DNA from: Pseudocercospora fijiensis CIRAD86
Lineage: Eukaryota > Ascomycota > Dothideomycetes > Mycosphaerellales > Mycosphaerellaceae
Length of the DNA: 64,000 bases
NCBI RefSeq assembly: GCF_000340215.1
Contig: NW_006921538.1
Span: forward strand, 1,302,001 to 1,366,000
Reading direction: 5' to 3'
Within the stretch, counting starts at the first letter, position 1, and every line of letters begins with the position of its first letter. Made by a program: the position numbers and the translations under genes. Below are positions 44,640-54,309 of the stretch, piece after piece. Under the pieces are notes generated by a model. That model saw nothing but the letters and a program-made list of their open reading frames with translations. It was not told the origin of the DNA and did no database searches.

Positions 44640-47600
44640 GAGCTTCGTCTTTATCTAAGTCTAGATCCTAGAAGTCGGTATAATCGAAATAGCTAGCAGT
44701 AGCGGCGGTCTCTTAGATAGCGCTATAGATGATTGTTAGGTCGTTCTCGTTATCGCTAGGTACTGCATCGCGAACTAGGTTACGCGCGGCGTTATTAGAC
44801 TAAAGGATATCTGAATTCGCGAGTGCTGCGTTGTATAGTATAGCGCTAGCTATAGTAAAGAAGCCGAGATTGCTACTGTTAATATTACCGTTATTGCTAC
44901 TACTACTACTACTACTATTGCTATTGCTATCTCCGCCTAAGGCCTAGACATATCCTACTAGAGGTAGAGCATCGCCTAGCTAAGCAAAGCTATTAGCATC
45001 TATATATAGCTCGTCTACCCGGTTAATAGCGCTAGCACTAAGTGGCCCGTAATCTCTACTATGCCTACGAGCATCTGCGCTATCGATACCATCTATACTA
45101 TTACTAGCTGCCTCGCTTATACTAAGTGTTACGTATAGCGAGCGCGCACGGTGTGCTTCGTTTAGAGCCTTAATTGCTAGTACTAGTTTCTGGATCCCTA
45201 TCTGCTAGATATTATCTAAGAGGGTACGGTTGTCCTTATCGATATTATTACTAACCGGCTGTCGCTCCGCAAGCCTATCTCGGAATAGCTTGTCTACTAT
45301 GCTCATTACATTAGTTACGGCGTTCTTGTTAGTGTAGTAATTAGTGCCTTCTACGCTAATCGCGGACGTAAACATCTTCTTTAGGGCACGAGTAGCACGT
45401 CGGTTTCTAGCCTTCTTGCGAGCGATAGCGGCTATATTATAGGTCGAGTTACTAAAGTGGTTCAGGTCTAGCGTAAGGTCGTTATTAATAAGCTCAATTT
45501 CCTCATCTATAGCGATGCCCTTGCCTCTCTTGCTAGATGGATTAACGACAGATATAGCTATTAACGAGTACCCTAATATATAATCCTGTTGCAGCAACTA
45601 TCGGAATTCTAGCATATACTTAGCGTAATTAGTCTAGTTGGTACTAAGGAATAGAACGATTAGGTAGTCGACTATCTGCTTAAGATAACCGACGTCTATC
45701 TTCCGAATAGCGGTACGTATAGTTATTAGTTCCTCGATCTGTATTAGCAAGCGGCACATCGTAGTATAGTCGGCATCTTATATAAGCACCTTATCCTTAT
45801 TAGCATACTTGTTCTACTATGCCTCCTTAGTAAACGCCTTCTTCTAGATGTTCTTAACTAACCGAAAATACTAATCTGGATCTAGATTCGAAATAGTAGT
45901 CTTCAACACCTCGATGCGGCTCTTTAATTTATTAGTATAGTCTAGCAAACCCTCTAAGTCTAGCTCGTACTAGAATAAGGCAATAATGCGGCTGCGGAAT
46001 ATGCGATATAGTAGGTTCAAGATAAGGAAGTACTTCGGGTTATCTTTACTAATGCCTTTTATTGTACAGAATAAAGCATCGTCGACTAGATAATAAGTAA
46101 GCCGCGCTTCTTCGGAGTTCTTGTCGAAATGGGTCTTAACAATGCCGAATGCCTTATTTATATAGATATATAACTAACTAGGTACAATAACGCCCTAGTC
46201 GTATCGATCGTACAGACGCTCTAACTTAACACCCTCTGATTAACAACTGTTAAAGCGAGCGTATATTATCTAGTCTCTAACGATTAGATATAGACGACTC
46301 TTCCTATCTCGAATAGGATCTAGATTGCCGAAGTCCTTATCCTTATTAAGCTGTATATTATTAAGGAAGATGTCCTTTAGCACCTCCTTAGATCCGGCAA
46401 TTAATACCTCGTCATTTATCGACAGCTTTATTAGTACTAGATCGTTAGCATCTTCCGGATCTATTATATCTATCTCTAGCTATACAAAGCGCTTAATGTT
46501 AGTGCCTTGCTAGACGTACTAAGTACTAAGCCTAATAGCTGCATTAACATTATGCATTACGATAGAACGGTATCGTTCGTCGAAGTCGTAGTTCTCGAAT
46601 ACCGCCTTTAGCTCCGGTCCGAATACAACACCTAATACCTAGTCTATATAATATAGCGAGAGGTATTTACGAGTCCTATCCTTCGCATTATCGGCAAGGT
46701 TGTCTAGTATATACTTATAGCTAAGCTGTAGGTCTAGATTTAGTATATCCTTAGTTAGACCTTCTTCTAGGATGCGCTTATTAATGCCAATGTATAATGT
46801 AGTTATATTTAGCATCTCCGTGCGATCGCCTTGTTTCTAGATACCCTTGCGATTCTTCTACTTTACGAGATTGTTGTACACCGAGAAACTCCGCTTATTA
46901 CGAGCTATTACAATAACGCGCTAGTCCTAAACCGCCTTAGTCTTCCGCATTAGCACCTAGATCGTGCGAGCGGCGCTAGACAAGCCTATATTGTTAATAA
47001 TACTAATAATATAGTATAGTATACCGCTAGTGACCAAATATAGGCCGAATTGCTTGCTAAATACGGACGCCTTCTTTAGCGAGATCGAACGAACAGCTAT
47101 CTATATTATTACCGCGATACGCTTGCGGAGGCGATCCTACTTATATAGAAGCTATATATCTTCCTTATCGATCGAGACCTTCTTATTTAGAAGTAGCTTA
47201 CGTAGAAGGTTAACCTAGGTTAGCGCTACCTCTTCGATAATACTATATATCTCCCGCAAGTCAACCTCCTATATCGAATCCTCTAGCTTATACTAGTTAA
47301 AGAATCGCTTACTAATAAGCTTCTTTAGCTCATTACGAATAACCCGAGCTAAGACGATATGCTTATATTTTAGTGCGGCTATAGACTAGCGAATATAGTT
47401 GCGATAGGTCTTGTTTAGCTTCTTGCTATACCTATTGAATATTATTATCTACTACTTTAGCGGCAACCTAGCGCGCTTTATCTCTCCGAAGATATTAGTA
47501 TACTTCTGCTCGCGGGTACGACGATAGCTACGGATACGCTAAGTGCCTCGAGTCGTCCGATTACCGCGATCTCCGCCTTGCTAAAGACCTACGGCGGCGG

Positions 47601-48060
47601 CGGCGGCTAGTCTCGCCTGCTATCGAGTCTAGCGGCGTAGAGCTGCTATACCGCTAGTATCTTCCGCTCGTTTATTATCCGCCTACTTATTACTATTATC
47701 GCTATCCTCGTTATCGTTATCGCTAAATGGATTGATAGCCTTATCTTCCTTAATAGGAGCCTCTTCCGCCTCTTCTAATGCGATATTATCATCGCTTATC
47801 TTATCCTACTTATACGCCTCTAGCTCGTATATATCCTTATTAGCGACCGCTTATAATAATGCCTCTCGACGCGCTTCGTCTTTATTGCGCTTATTACGCT
47901 CGTTCTGCTAAAGGGCAAGGTCCGCATTAAGCGTAGCCTATATCTCCGCCTACTAATCGGAGTCTAAGTTTATTTCAGACAGCGGCTCGGATAAGAGGTT
48001 AGGGTCGAGGTATAGCGGCGCTAGACCGGATAGCGCGTTAGGTAGGTTAGAGTCAGAGTT
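44640..48060 (-). pseudogene. Large fossil ORF, possibly DUF6589-like
   Basis: One minus frame remains in register for about 3.4 kb with only TAG/TAA interruptions. The N-terminal part is charged and coiled-coil-like (EEAEEAPIKEDKAINPF). The middle has RVIVIARNKRSFSVYNNLVK, later GDRTEMLNITTLYIG, then GPELKAVFENYDFDERYRSI. The C-terminal part contains YILGYSLIAISV, then SSKRGKGIAIDEEIELINN, then NIAAIARKKARNRRATRALK. The last pattern (basic G-G followed by an acidic E-x3-N helix) reminds me of DUF6589 proteins, which are common in fungal repeats; this is memory of the pattern, not a search result. The best-preserved piece is 45205-45597. No catalytic triad was identified. Confidence 0.5.
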
Positions 48061-48115
48061 AGATATATTAGCGGCAATAATAGTACTAGACGCGAGTGTT
48101 AGCGGCAGTGCGAGT

Positions 48116-48290
48116 ACTAGATGCGAGTATTAGATACGAGTGTTAGATGCGAGCGCTAGCGGCAGTACGAGTGCTAAATACAGGCAGAAGAACGGGCGTC
48201 CGTACTACTGTTATACCTGTAGCTTAAAGCGGCAAGGCTTTGTTAGTTGGACCCACTTAACTAAGGAAGTATAAAGCGCTTGGTTTACGA
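48116..48290 (+). pseudogene. Zinc-finger-like fossil fragment
   Basis: A plus frame upstream of the large minus ORF encodes KNGRPYYCYTCSLKRQGF followed by SWTHLTKE and, after a TAA, AWFTTHD. The C-x2-C and downstream His residues suggest a small zinc finger. It may be a first exon of another gene of the inner element or a coincidence. Confidence 0.3.
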
Positions 48291-48339
48291 CTCACGATTT
48301 ATATATAAAGATAGCACGATTAGTCGCAACGCCGATAAG

Positions 48340-48610
48340 ACTTCGTCAATATGTAGTAGTAGTAGTAGTAGCAGTAGTAGTAGTAGCAGCAGCACCTCTA
48401 TAAATACGAGATCGATTAATGCGGCATATACGATATTAATTAGCGCGATAAACGACAACCTATAGGAAGCCGTATACGAGAATCTTCTACTACTTAGCGT
48501 AGAACGGAGCGCAATCAGCGATAAGCATAATCCACGATAGCCTATAGTGCTAGCCTATAGTGCTAGCCTATAATGCTAGTCTATAATGCTGGCCTATAGT
48601 ACTAGCTTTT
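48340..48610. repeat. TAG/CAG triplet run and 13-14-bp tandem repeat
   Basis: A GTA/GCA triplet microsatellite at about 48352-48397, then about five copies of CCTATAGTGCTAG at about 48540-48608. Confidence 0.75.
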
Positions 48611-49285
48611 GTCGATAGATTTAAGCTAGCTAAATAGCCTCCGCTACTTAGACACAATATAACAATACTACGCTCTACGTATATATCGCTCGTATTAAGG
48701 TAATCTAGAAATAGCCGCTCTATAACCTCCGCATTGTCGCTTATCGATATTCGAAGGTCTCAATTCTAGCAAACAAGTTAGCTTCGCTCGAGGGCTAGCA
48801 TTTAGTAGGTAGGCATTAGGGACATACGTAGTCTATATAAACAGTATTTAGAAATGGTCGCTCTACAATCTCCTAGTCTTAGATATATATATTTCGTATA
48901 TTAGATGTTAGGTAGTTAGACACTGCACTAACCCGTCGCATACCTATAGCTACCTATATTAAATATTACTTATTTTCTTAACAACTACGCGTTGCATTTG
49001 AATACTATATATATAGAATAACTTAGAATTAACGGGACAATAAGATGCGAGTGCTAAATTACGAGATTTCACGCTGGTTAATAACCTAGTATTTTTATAA
49101 GGACTGCCTCTGTAGCTTTGCGACATTTGTCCTTAGACCCTTGCTAGCGCAAGGAGGTTAGTATAGTGGTGTAGGTCCGGTCGCGTAGTAGTCCGATATA
49201 GATTAGTAGTAGTAGTAGTAGTGGTAGAAGGAGCATAGTAGTAGAAGGCAGGCAGAAGACCCATACCTACTACACTTCCTTACGC

Positions 49286-49480
49286 TCAGTCAGCAAGGGT
49301 CTGAACCGGAGATAGCAGAGTCGTATCTTTGAGTGCAGTAACTCGGTCGGTCGTAGTGTATTTCAGCAGCTTAGCGCGCCTCAGAAGCGCTTTGATGTCG
49401 ACGCTCCAGAGGGGATAGTTGCTTAGTGTCAGTTTCCGAATGCCAGTGGCCGGAAGTGTAGTCGAGTCGGTGGCAGCCAT
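49286..49480 (-). pseudogene. Gag N-terminal part of the TR-GAG element
   Basis: The ATG at 49480 opens MAATDSTTLPATGIRKLTLS, followed by NYPLWSVDIKALLRRAKL, the typical start of copia-type Gag. The frame meets TGA at 49286-49288 just before a TAC/ACT microsatellite and the inner element. Its continuation is at 36364-37090. The 100-bp leader upstream holds a CCCTGC/GCAGG hairpin, CGGT repeats and the primer-binding site. Confidence 0.7.
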
Positions 49481-49581
49481 CTTGGCTGTTTAGGTTGGTT
49501 GGTCGGTCGGTCGCACCCCCTGCTTTGCGCAGGAGGGTGTTCAGTCAGTTGGTCTGCGGTAGCAGTCGAGGGCTCATAACC

Positions 49582-49695
49582 ACTTGAAGTGTGTATGTTC
49601 GATGGTTAATTGAGTGTCTACGGAAGAAGCGAGAAGTCGCTAAATAGGTGCAGCGCGTGTGCACGGTCCAAGCCACAGGACCCTGTGTTTCAAGT
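49582..49695 (-). repeat. Right (5') 114-bp LTR of gag-only element
   Basis: Identical to 35763-35876. Followed by the target-site duplication GTATA at 49696-49700. Confidence 0.93.
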
Positions 49696-49700
49696 GTATA

Positions 49701-50598
49701 CGTATATATCGACTTGCTGACAGACTTGCATCTCTCGTAGTGTGACTGATACGACCAAGCACTCCGCAAGTGTACAATTCGTGGAAATGAAACAACAGCA
49801 TTCAAAGCCCTCGTCGCGGCCGAGCTCTTCGATAGCGTAAGGAAGCCTTACGAAGAAGCATTCAGACATGTGCCAGGTCAGCAGCGAAGTCTGAAATAGT
49901 ACATTTACTCTCCACGACCCTCGCTTACCCATTCCGTGGCTCATTGGCAAAACTTTACTCTCTTTTCTCACCACGTGGAATTTTCATCTTTGGGACAGTG
50001 GTTACAGAATGTGAAATGGTGCAATCAAAAGACGGGAAGGGATGTAGTGGTGAGTGGATTGAGTGTTTAGGAAGGAGGGTTGAAGGTCAGATTGTGGATG
50101 ATTGGACTTCATTTTTTGACACTATGCTGAGGGGACGCTAGGAATCCCTTTCTGTGCATTACAGCACGAGGGATTCCCCAGTGATCACCTATCTGAGTAC
50201 TAGTCTCGCGGTTGCGAGCACGGTGAAGTGCTTCGCGAGATAGCTCTTCCATCATTTGATTCATTTCCCATCCGCGGCCGTTCAAGACATTATGTTGCCG
50301 CATTCGGGCAAAGTGCCGCTATCGTTAGATCGTGAGGACAGAAACCGCCGTCCTGTATAACCATGCCGAGCTGAAAGCATCACAGCTCATTCTCTCGTCG
50401 TATCTTGAGAGACCGAAAACTCCGTTGGGGTATCTTTGATTCAGCCGATGACCGGCCGGGTAACAGATGTTGCTACGCAGCCCAGGTCGCCGTCAATCCA
50501 TTCGTGCCAAGTGACTCCTGTCGTATGTTAGTAAAGGATGTCATATATGACAGAGCCAACACATACCGTAATTCAAACCAAGACTCATGCTCGCTTCG
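49701..50598. other. Intergenic region, nothing recognised
   Basis: Ordinary-composition DNA between the nested element and the transcription factor gene; it probably holds that gene's 3' UTR. Short frames here lack ATG starts or family features. Confidence 0.35.
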
Positions 50599-53256
50599 CT
50601 ATGCTTTGGGCAGATCCAGGAATGGTAACAGGAATCTTGCCGTTAGCCTCGTGGTGTAGCGGCATTGGTTTTCGAGCGAGAATGGCACGTTCTCTCGCGA
50701 TCGCAAGTGACCTTGCTTATATTCCACCATGTTGCGCAATATGGAGCAGAATTCATGCGCGATGGGCTCCTTTAGCTCTGGCGTACCATTGCCGAAGCTG
50801 CCATACTCTCCCCACTTCTTGTCGCGATACTTGCATTGAAACAGGCCGACGAGCAGCTTAAACCGGTCATCTATGCCTTTGCAACTGTTGAAAGCCTGTG
50901 TCTCGGCTTGTTCAGGAGTGGCTTCACTACGTACGATCAATGCATCGGCATGGCATTGTATGGTGCGTTGAATCTCTTCCAATACCATAGCGAACCCAAG
51001 AATAACACAGAATGACTGCAACCAGGTCTGCTCTTTCTTGCCAGCAGTATGCAAGGTCTGCTGGAGCCATTTCAATAACTTCTCATACATCTGGTTGCGC
51101 AAGACGCCGAAGAAGAATTTGAGCTGCCTATTGGCGAGGCGAGGCGAAGTGAATTCTTGAAGTTCGTAATCGTTTGGTTTCCTGGAATGGCGAACGTTAT
51201 TGATGACAGGGCGTAGGGTGTCCTCAGTTATTGTCAAGGTGTGGCCCATTATCCATGTGATCACCATCATCCGCAAGATGTCTCGCAGGAGAGATTTAAG
51301 CTTGTCATCGCAAGTACCAATGTACAGCCGCGACATCATATGGAGGACTTGGCATTGGAACATGTCCTGGTCCACTTCGTTCTCTTCGGCGTAGAAGCTT
51401 TGGCCAAGCTCGTTCAAGTGGAACGGCTCGAGAAGGTCCTTCAGGTAGTCATCGAAGGATTTGTCATCGACACCATCAAGCTTCAGCAATCCGTACGGCG
51501 GCGAATACTTTTTCCTGGGTATGGAGCGTCCAGTGCGAGGGTCTTGGAAATACTGTAGTTGCCAAAGCAGGTTTGGTGATTTTGGCGAAAACTCTGTCAG
51601 CTTCCATCTGAGCGGAGGGCCATAGCCGCAGGACAGATAGACATCAATGCTATTCTCGCGGTGCCAATTCACTACCTCGGTCCTCACAGTATCTTCAAGC
51701 ACTCCCTTAGTGTGGTCAAAGCAGAGTGACTGGGGTAAGAAGTCGGTCACAAAGTCCGGTAATTTCGATCGGTCGCATCCAAAATAGTAGTTCTGACCTC
51801 GCTGAGAGCGCATAGCACATCTAGAACATGGATCGCCGTGATCACAAGGATCTCTCTGCATAGCACATCGCCAGCATGCACCTATCTTGCGCATCTGATG
51901 GCTGCGAGCACGAGATGGCTCCGTTAAATGGATACCTCTCTTGCGGCCGCCCTTTTGCACCTTGTGCTCGTTTTGACTTGCACGCTGGGTGGCAAGGGTA
52001 TATCGGATAGAAGGGTCGGCTTGACGAATCGCCGTGTACATGCCTCCTAAGGAGGTGCTATGATCGTCTAGTGATGTGCCAGACTGGCTACTATGCGGGC
52101 TATAGTCACCATCGACGGAAGTGATATTGACCTGAAGGCGTGGCTGCCGATATGCCGGTCTGAGTATTGGTACAGCTTGGGTAGGTGTCATGCTGCTACT
52201 TGCAGACGGCACCGACCTGAATGGAGCCTGTGGTGTGGGGTGAGCATGCGATAACGCGGCGCTTTGAGTGGGCGGGTTTCCCATTCTACTGGCAGTGAGA
52301 AACTGTTGAAAGGCAGCATCACTGGTGGACTGCTGCACCGGAGTAGTGAAGGAGGTATGGCCGGCGTGGAAGTGGTTGCGGAGGCCTTGGACTGGGTAGG
52401 TCGAGCTAGGGGTGAAAGCATTCGAGCTCAACTCGCCGGCTTGTTGGTACGCCGTTTGGAAGGGTGATTGAGATGGAATGGTGGCGCCTTGAGTCGGTCG
52501 AAATGGTAGGCTCGCATGGTTTGCGACGCTTGATGTGCCGAAGGAGTCCTCGAAGCTTCCACCGGTGTTTGCGAAGAGGTCGAAGTCACCGTCGTTGAAG
52601 GATGAGTATTGGGCGGCGGCATTGCCCGAATAGTCATGTATCGCGCCACTGGACGAGGAAGCGAATGATTGCAACTGTGGATTGCCCATTTGCTGCTGAG
52701 GCGCCGATGATTCTCGTGATGTGTTTGATGACGGACGTGCGGCTTGAGTGGTCGGCGGGATGTTGGGCGAAGCACGTGCTGAGTAGACGTTCATTCCGTG
52801 ATTTGAGGCTCGCGTCTCAGCATTCAGCTGATCGACAAGGACATATTGGCTTGTCGAAGCGTCGCTCTCTGGTGAAGCTGAGTTGTTTGCGTCTGATTCT
52901 GGGTCATCGAGATTGGTGACGTAGGGACTGAAGGTCGAGCTAGGGGTCAGTATGGAGTGGGAGGCAGCACTCGGCGACAGCGAAATGCTGCCTTCCGATT
53001 CTGCCGGGTGACTCCCCAAGCTAGGTGACTTTGCCAGCTCAGACTGGACAGCAGAATGGTCAAGGAGTGAGGGCGAGATCCATCGCATATCGCTGTCGTC
53101 AAATTGCAAGACGGCCATGTCGTCCACCGCAAATTGCTCCAGAGGGGGGAGGGAGGGATCCGAGAGCAGGTCCTCAAAGTGCTCTGGCAGGCCAGAGTCG
53201 TAACCCAGAGGGGGAAATGGCAGTGCCCCGTAGGGAGCGAGGGACGGCGCGGCCAT
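50599..53256 (-). CDS. Zinc-cluster-type transcription factor, 885 aa
   Basis: An intron-less ORF from the ATG at 53256. The first 450 residues are low-complexity Ser/Pro/Gln/Ala sequence, as in activation regions. A basic stretch (KGGRKRGIHL, RARSHQMRK) precedes a Cys module starting at C461: CWRCAMQRDPCDHGDPCSRC, then a further Cys in YYFGCDR. The spacing C-x2-C-x6-C-x5-C-x2-C resembles a Zn(II)2Cys6 binuclear cluster, with the last Cys unusually far away. The remaining 380 residues are mostly helical (for example TWIMGHTLTITED) and resemble uncharacterised fungal zinc-cluster regulators that have the domain in the middle of the protein. It is probably a nuclear regulator; targets are unknown. 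Confidence 0.8.
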   Translation of the reverse strand: MAAPSLAPYGALPFPPLGYDSGLPEHFEDLLSDPSLPPLEQFAVDDMAVLQFDDSDMRWISPSLLDHSAVQSELAKSPSLGSHPAESEGSISLSPSAASHSILTPSSTFSPYVTNLDDPESDANNSASPESDASTSQYVLVDQLNAETRASNHGMNVYSARASPNIPPTTQAARPSSNTSRESSAPQQQMGNPQLQSFASSSSGAIHDYSGNAAAQYSSFNDGDFDLFANTGGSFEDSFGTSSVANHASLPFRPTQGATIPSQSPFQTAYQQAGELSSNAFTPSSTYPVQGLRNHFHAGHTSFTTPVQQSTSDAAFQQFLTASRMGNPPTQSAALSHAHPTPQAPFRSVPSASSSMTPTQAVPILRPAYRQPRLQVNITSVDGDYSPHSSQSGTSLDDHSTSLGGMYTAIRQADPSIRYTLATQRASQNEHKVQKGGRKRGIHLTEPSRARSHQMRKIGACWRCAMQRDPCDHGDPCSRCAMRSQRGQNYYFGCDRSKLPDFVTDFLPQSLCFDHTKGVLEDTVRTEVVNWHRENSIDVYLSCGYGPPLRWKLTEFSPKSPNLLWQLQYFQDPRTGRSIPRKKYSPPYGLLKLDGVDDKSFDDYLKDLLEPFHLNELGQSFYAEENEVDQDMFQCQVLHMMSRLYIGTCDDKLKSLLRDILRMMVITWIMGHTLTITEDTLRPVINNVRHSRKPNDYELQEFTSPRLANRQLKFFFGVLRNQMYEKLLKWLQQTLHTAGKKEQTWLQSFCVILGFAMVLEEIQRTIQCHADALIVRSEATPEQAETQAFNSCKGIDDRFKLLVGLFQCKYRDKKWGEYGSFGNGTPELKEPIAHEFCSILRNMVEYKQGHLRSRENVPFSLENQCRYTTRLTARFLLPFLDLPKA

Positions 53257-54309
53257 TTTGATGGAGCATACGGCCTCAGCCGCCGGTGAGAATGCGGGCT
53301 ACGGCTTGCGCATTGGATGCCCAGGCGAGGCGAGGCGAGGCGCAGACAGGCTCTTCGCTTTCGAGCTGGATGTGATGCGCACGGTACGGCAGCAGGGCGT
53401 CAGGCCTGAGGTTGAGAAGGGTCAAGATCCTTCCGGGAGCTATTGTCTTGACCGGTCGATAGCCGTGTCCCGCGAGTCTCACCGGTGTGCAGTGTGGGTG
53501 TCTGAGGGTAGCCGTGTGGCGGTGCAGTGCGAGGTGGAGATAGAGGTTCGGGTTGAATGGAATGAGGGTATAAAAGTTGTCGTGCAAGTGAGAGGTGAGG
53601 TTTGAAGTGGAGGTGGGGTGAAATGCGATTATGCGACGATGAGGGCGGAAGGGAGAGGCGAGAGGCGAGAGGCGAGAGGCGGGGCGAGAGGCTCGCTTGG
53701 GGCGCGAATGGCGAATGGCGAACGGCGAATGGCGAGGGCGATGTGTGTCCGTGAGCGTGAGCGTGAGCGTGAGCGTGAGCGTCAGGAGCAGTGAGGCTCG
53801 GCGCGGCCAGTGCCAGCTGCATCTTACAGAGCAGTACGAAAGGTCACATGCTCCCTCGAGTACCGTATATCTCTATGCACCTACTACCTACGCGTCTCAT
53901 GCACATCACGAGACCAGGCGTTCGTTTAGCAGGCAGGAGACAAGCACACTCTCCTCCACCCCGAGTCGGACCTGACAGCGACAGCGTCGAAACTCGTCTC
54001 CACTTCACTCCTTGGTCCTTGGAGCCTCCTGCTTCTTGCGTGGAACACCAGTGACGTAAGGCTGGTGTTGTGTTCCCGTCTTGCTCGTGCCTTGACCTCT
54101 CCCATTCTGCCGTCCATGCAAACACCTCCTCTGTTCCACACATTGCCACTGTCGTGAACCTCTCACCGGAGCGGCGTGACAGTGATAGCGCTGCAGCCAG
54201 CCTTCCTTTCGACCGCTATCAGAGGCGGTAAAAGGTAGACTCGCGCCTTGCATCAGGCCGGTGAAGGACGCGCTGTGACGAGGGCGCGCACCGGAGCCTT
54301 CCCGGAGCC
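53257..54309. other. Divergent promoter region with microsatellites
   Basis: It separates the zinc-cluster gene (minus) from the Mug190-like gene (plus). It contains a GAGGC tandem (about 53324-53341), an AGGCGAG repeat (about 53656-53692), a GGCGAAT repeat (about 53706-53735) and a GTGAGC hexamer array (about 53752-53783). No gene is supported; open frames here follow the repeats. Confidence 0.5.

Larger units (their letters stand above)
37245..49136. mobile_element. 11.9-kb TIR element with RecQ-like helicase, nested in gag
   Basis: Exact 19-bp inverted termini, CTAAGGACAAATGTCGCAA at 37245-37263 and its complement at 49118-49136, bound a TpA-rich, heavily RIP-mutated block that interrupts gag. 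It carries two long fossil ORFs in convergent orientation, a helicase (plus, left) and a large unknown protein (minus, right), with a 3-kb non-coding centre full of short repeats. No target-site duplication is obvious, and another 90-150 bp of similar composition lies outside each terminus, so the true edges could be slightly wider. No transposase of a standard superfamily was recognised. Confidence 0.65.
35763..49695 (-). mobile_element. Gag-only LTR retrotransposon (TR-GAG type) split by a nested element
   Basis: The 114-bp repeats at 35763-35876 and 49582-49695 are identical and flanked by the same 5 bp, GTATA (35758-35762 and 49696-49700), so this is one insertion. It reads on the minus strand: the right repeat is followed inward by GGTTATGAGCCC (primer site like that of the copia element), a 100-bp leader, then the gag start at 49480. 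The rest of gag is at 36364-37090 and the 3' region carries a hairpin array. Between them lies the 11.9-kb inner element (37245-49136). Without it the element would be about 2.0 kb, with gag but no pol, matching non-autonomous TR-GAG elements. The repeat ends are ACTTGA...TCAAGT rather than TG...CA at the outermost bases. Confidence 0.85.

Noticed and set aside
49118..49170. Helitron 3' end: hairpin CCTTGC-TAGC-GCAAGG just outside the right terminus
   Set aside because: No CTRR follows the hairpin at the expected distance, no Rep/HUH motif was seen, and exact TIRs argue against a Helitron.
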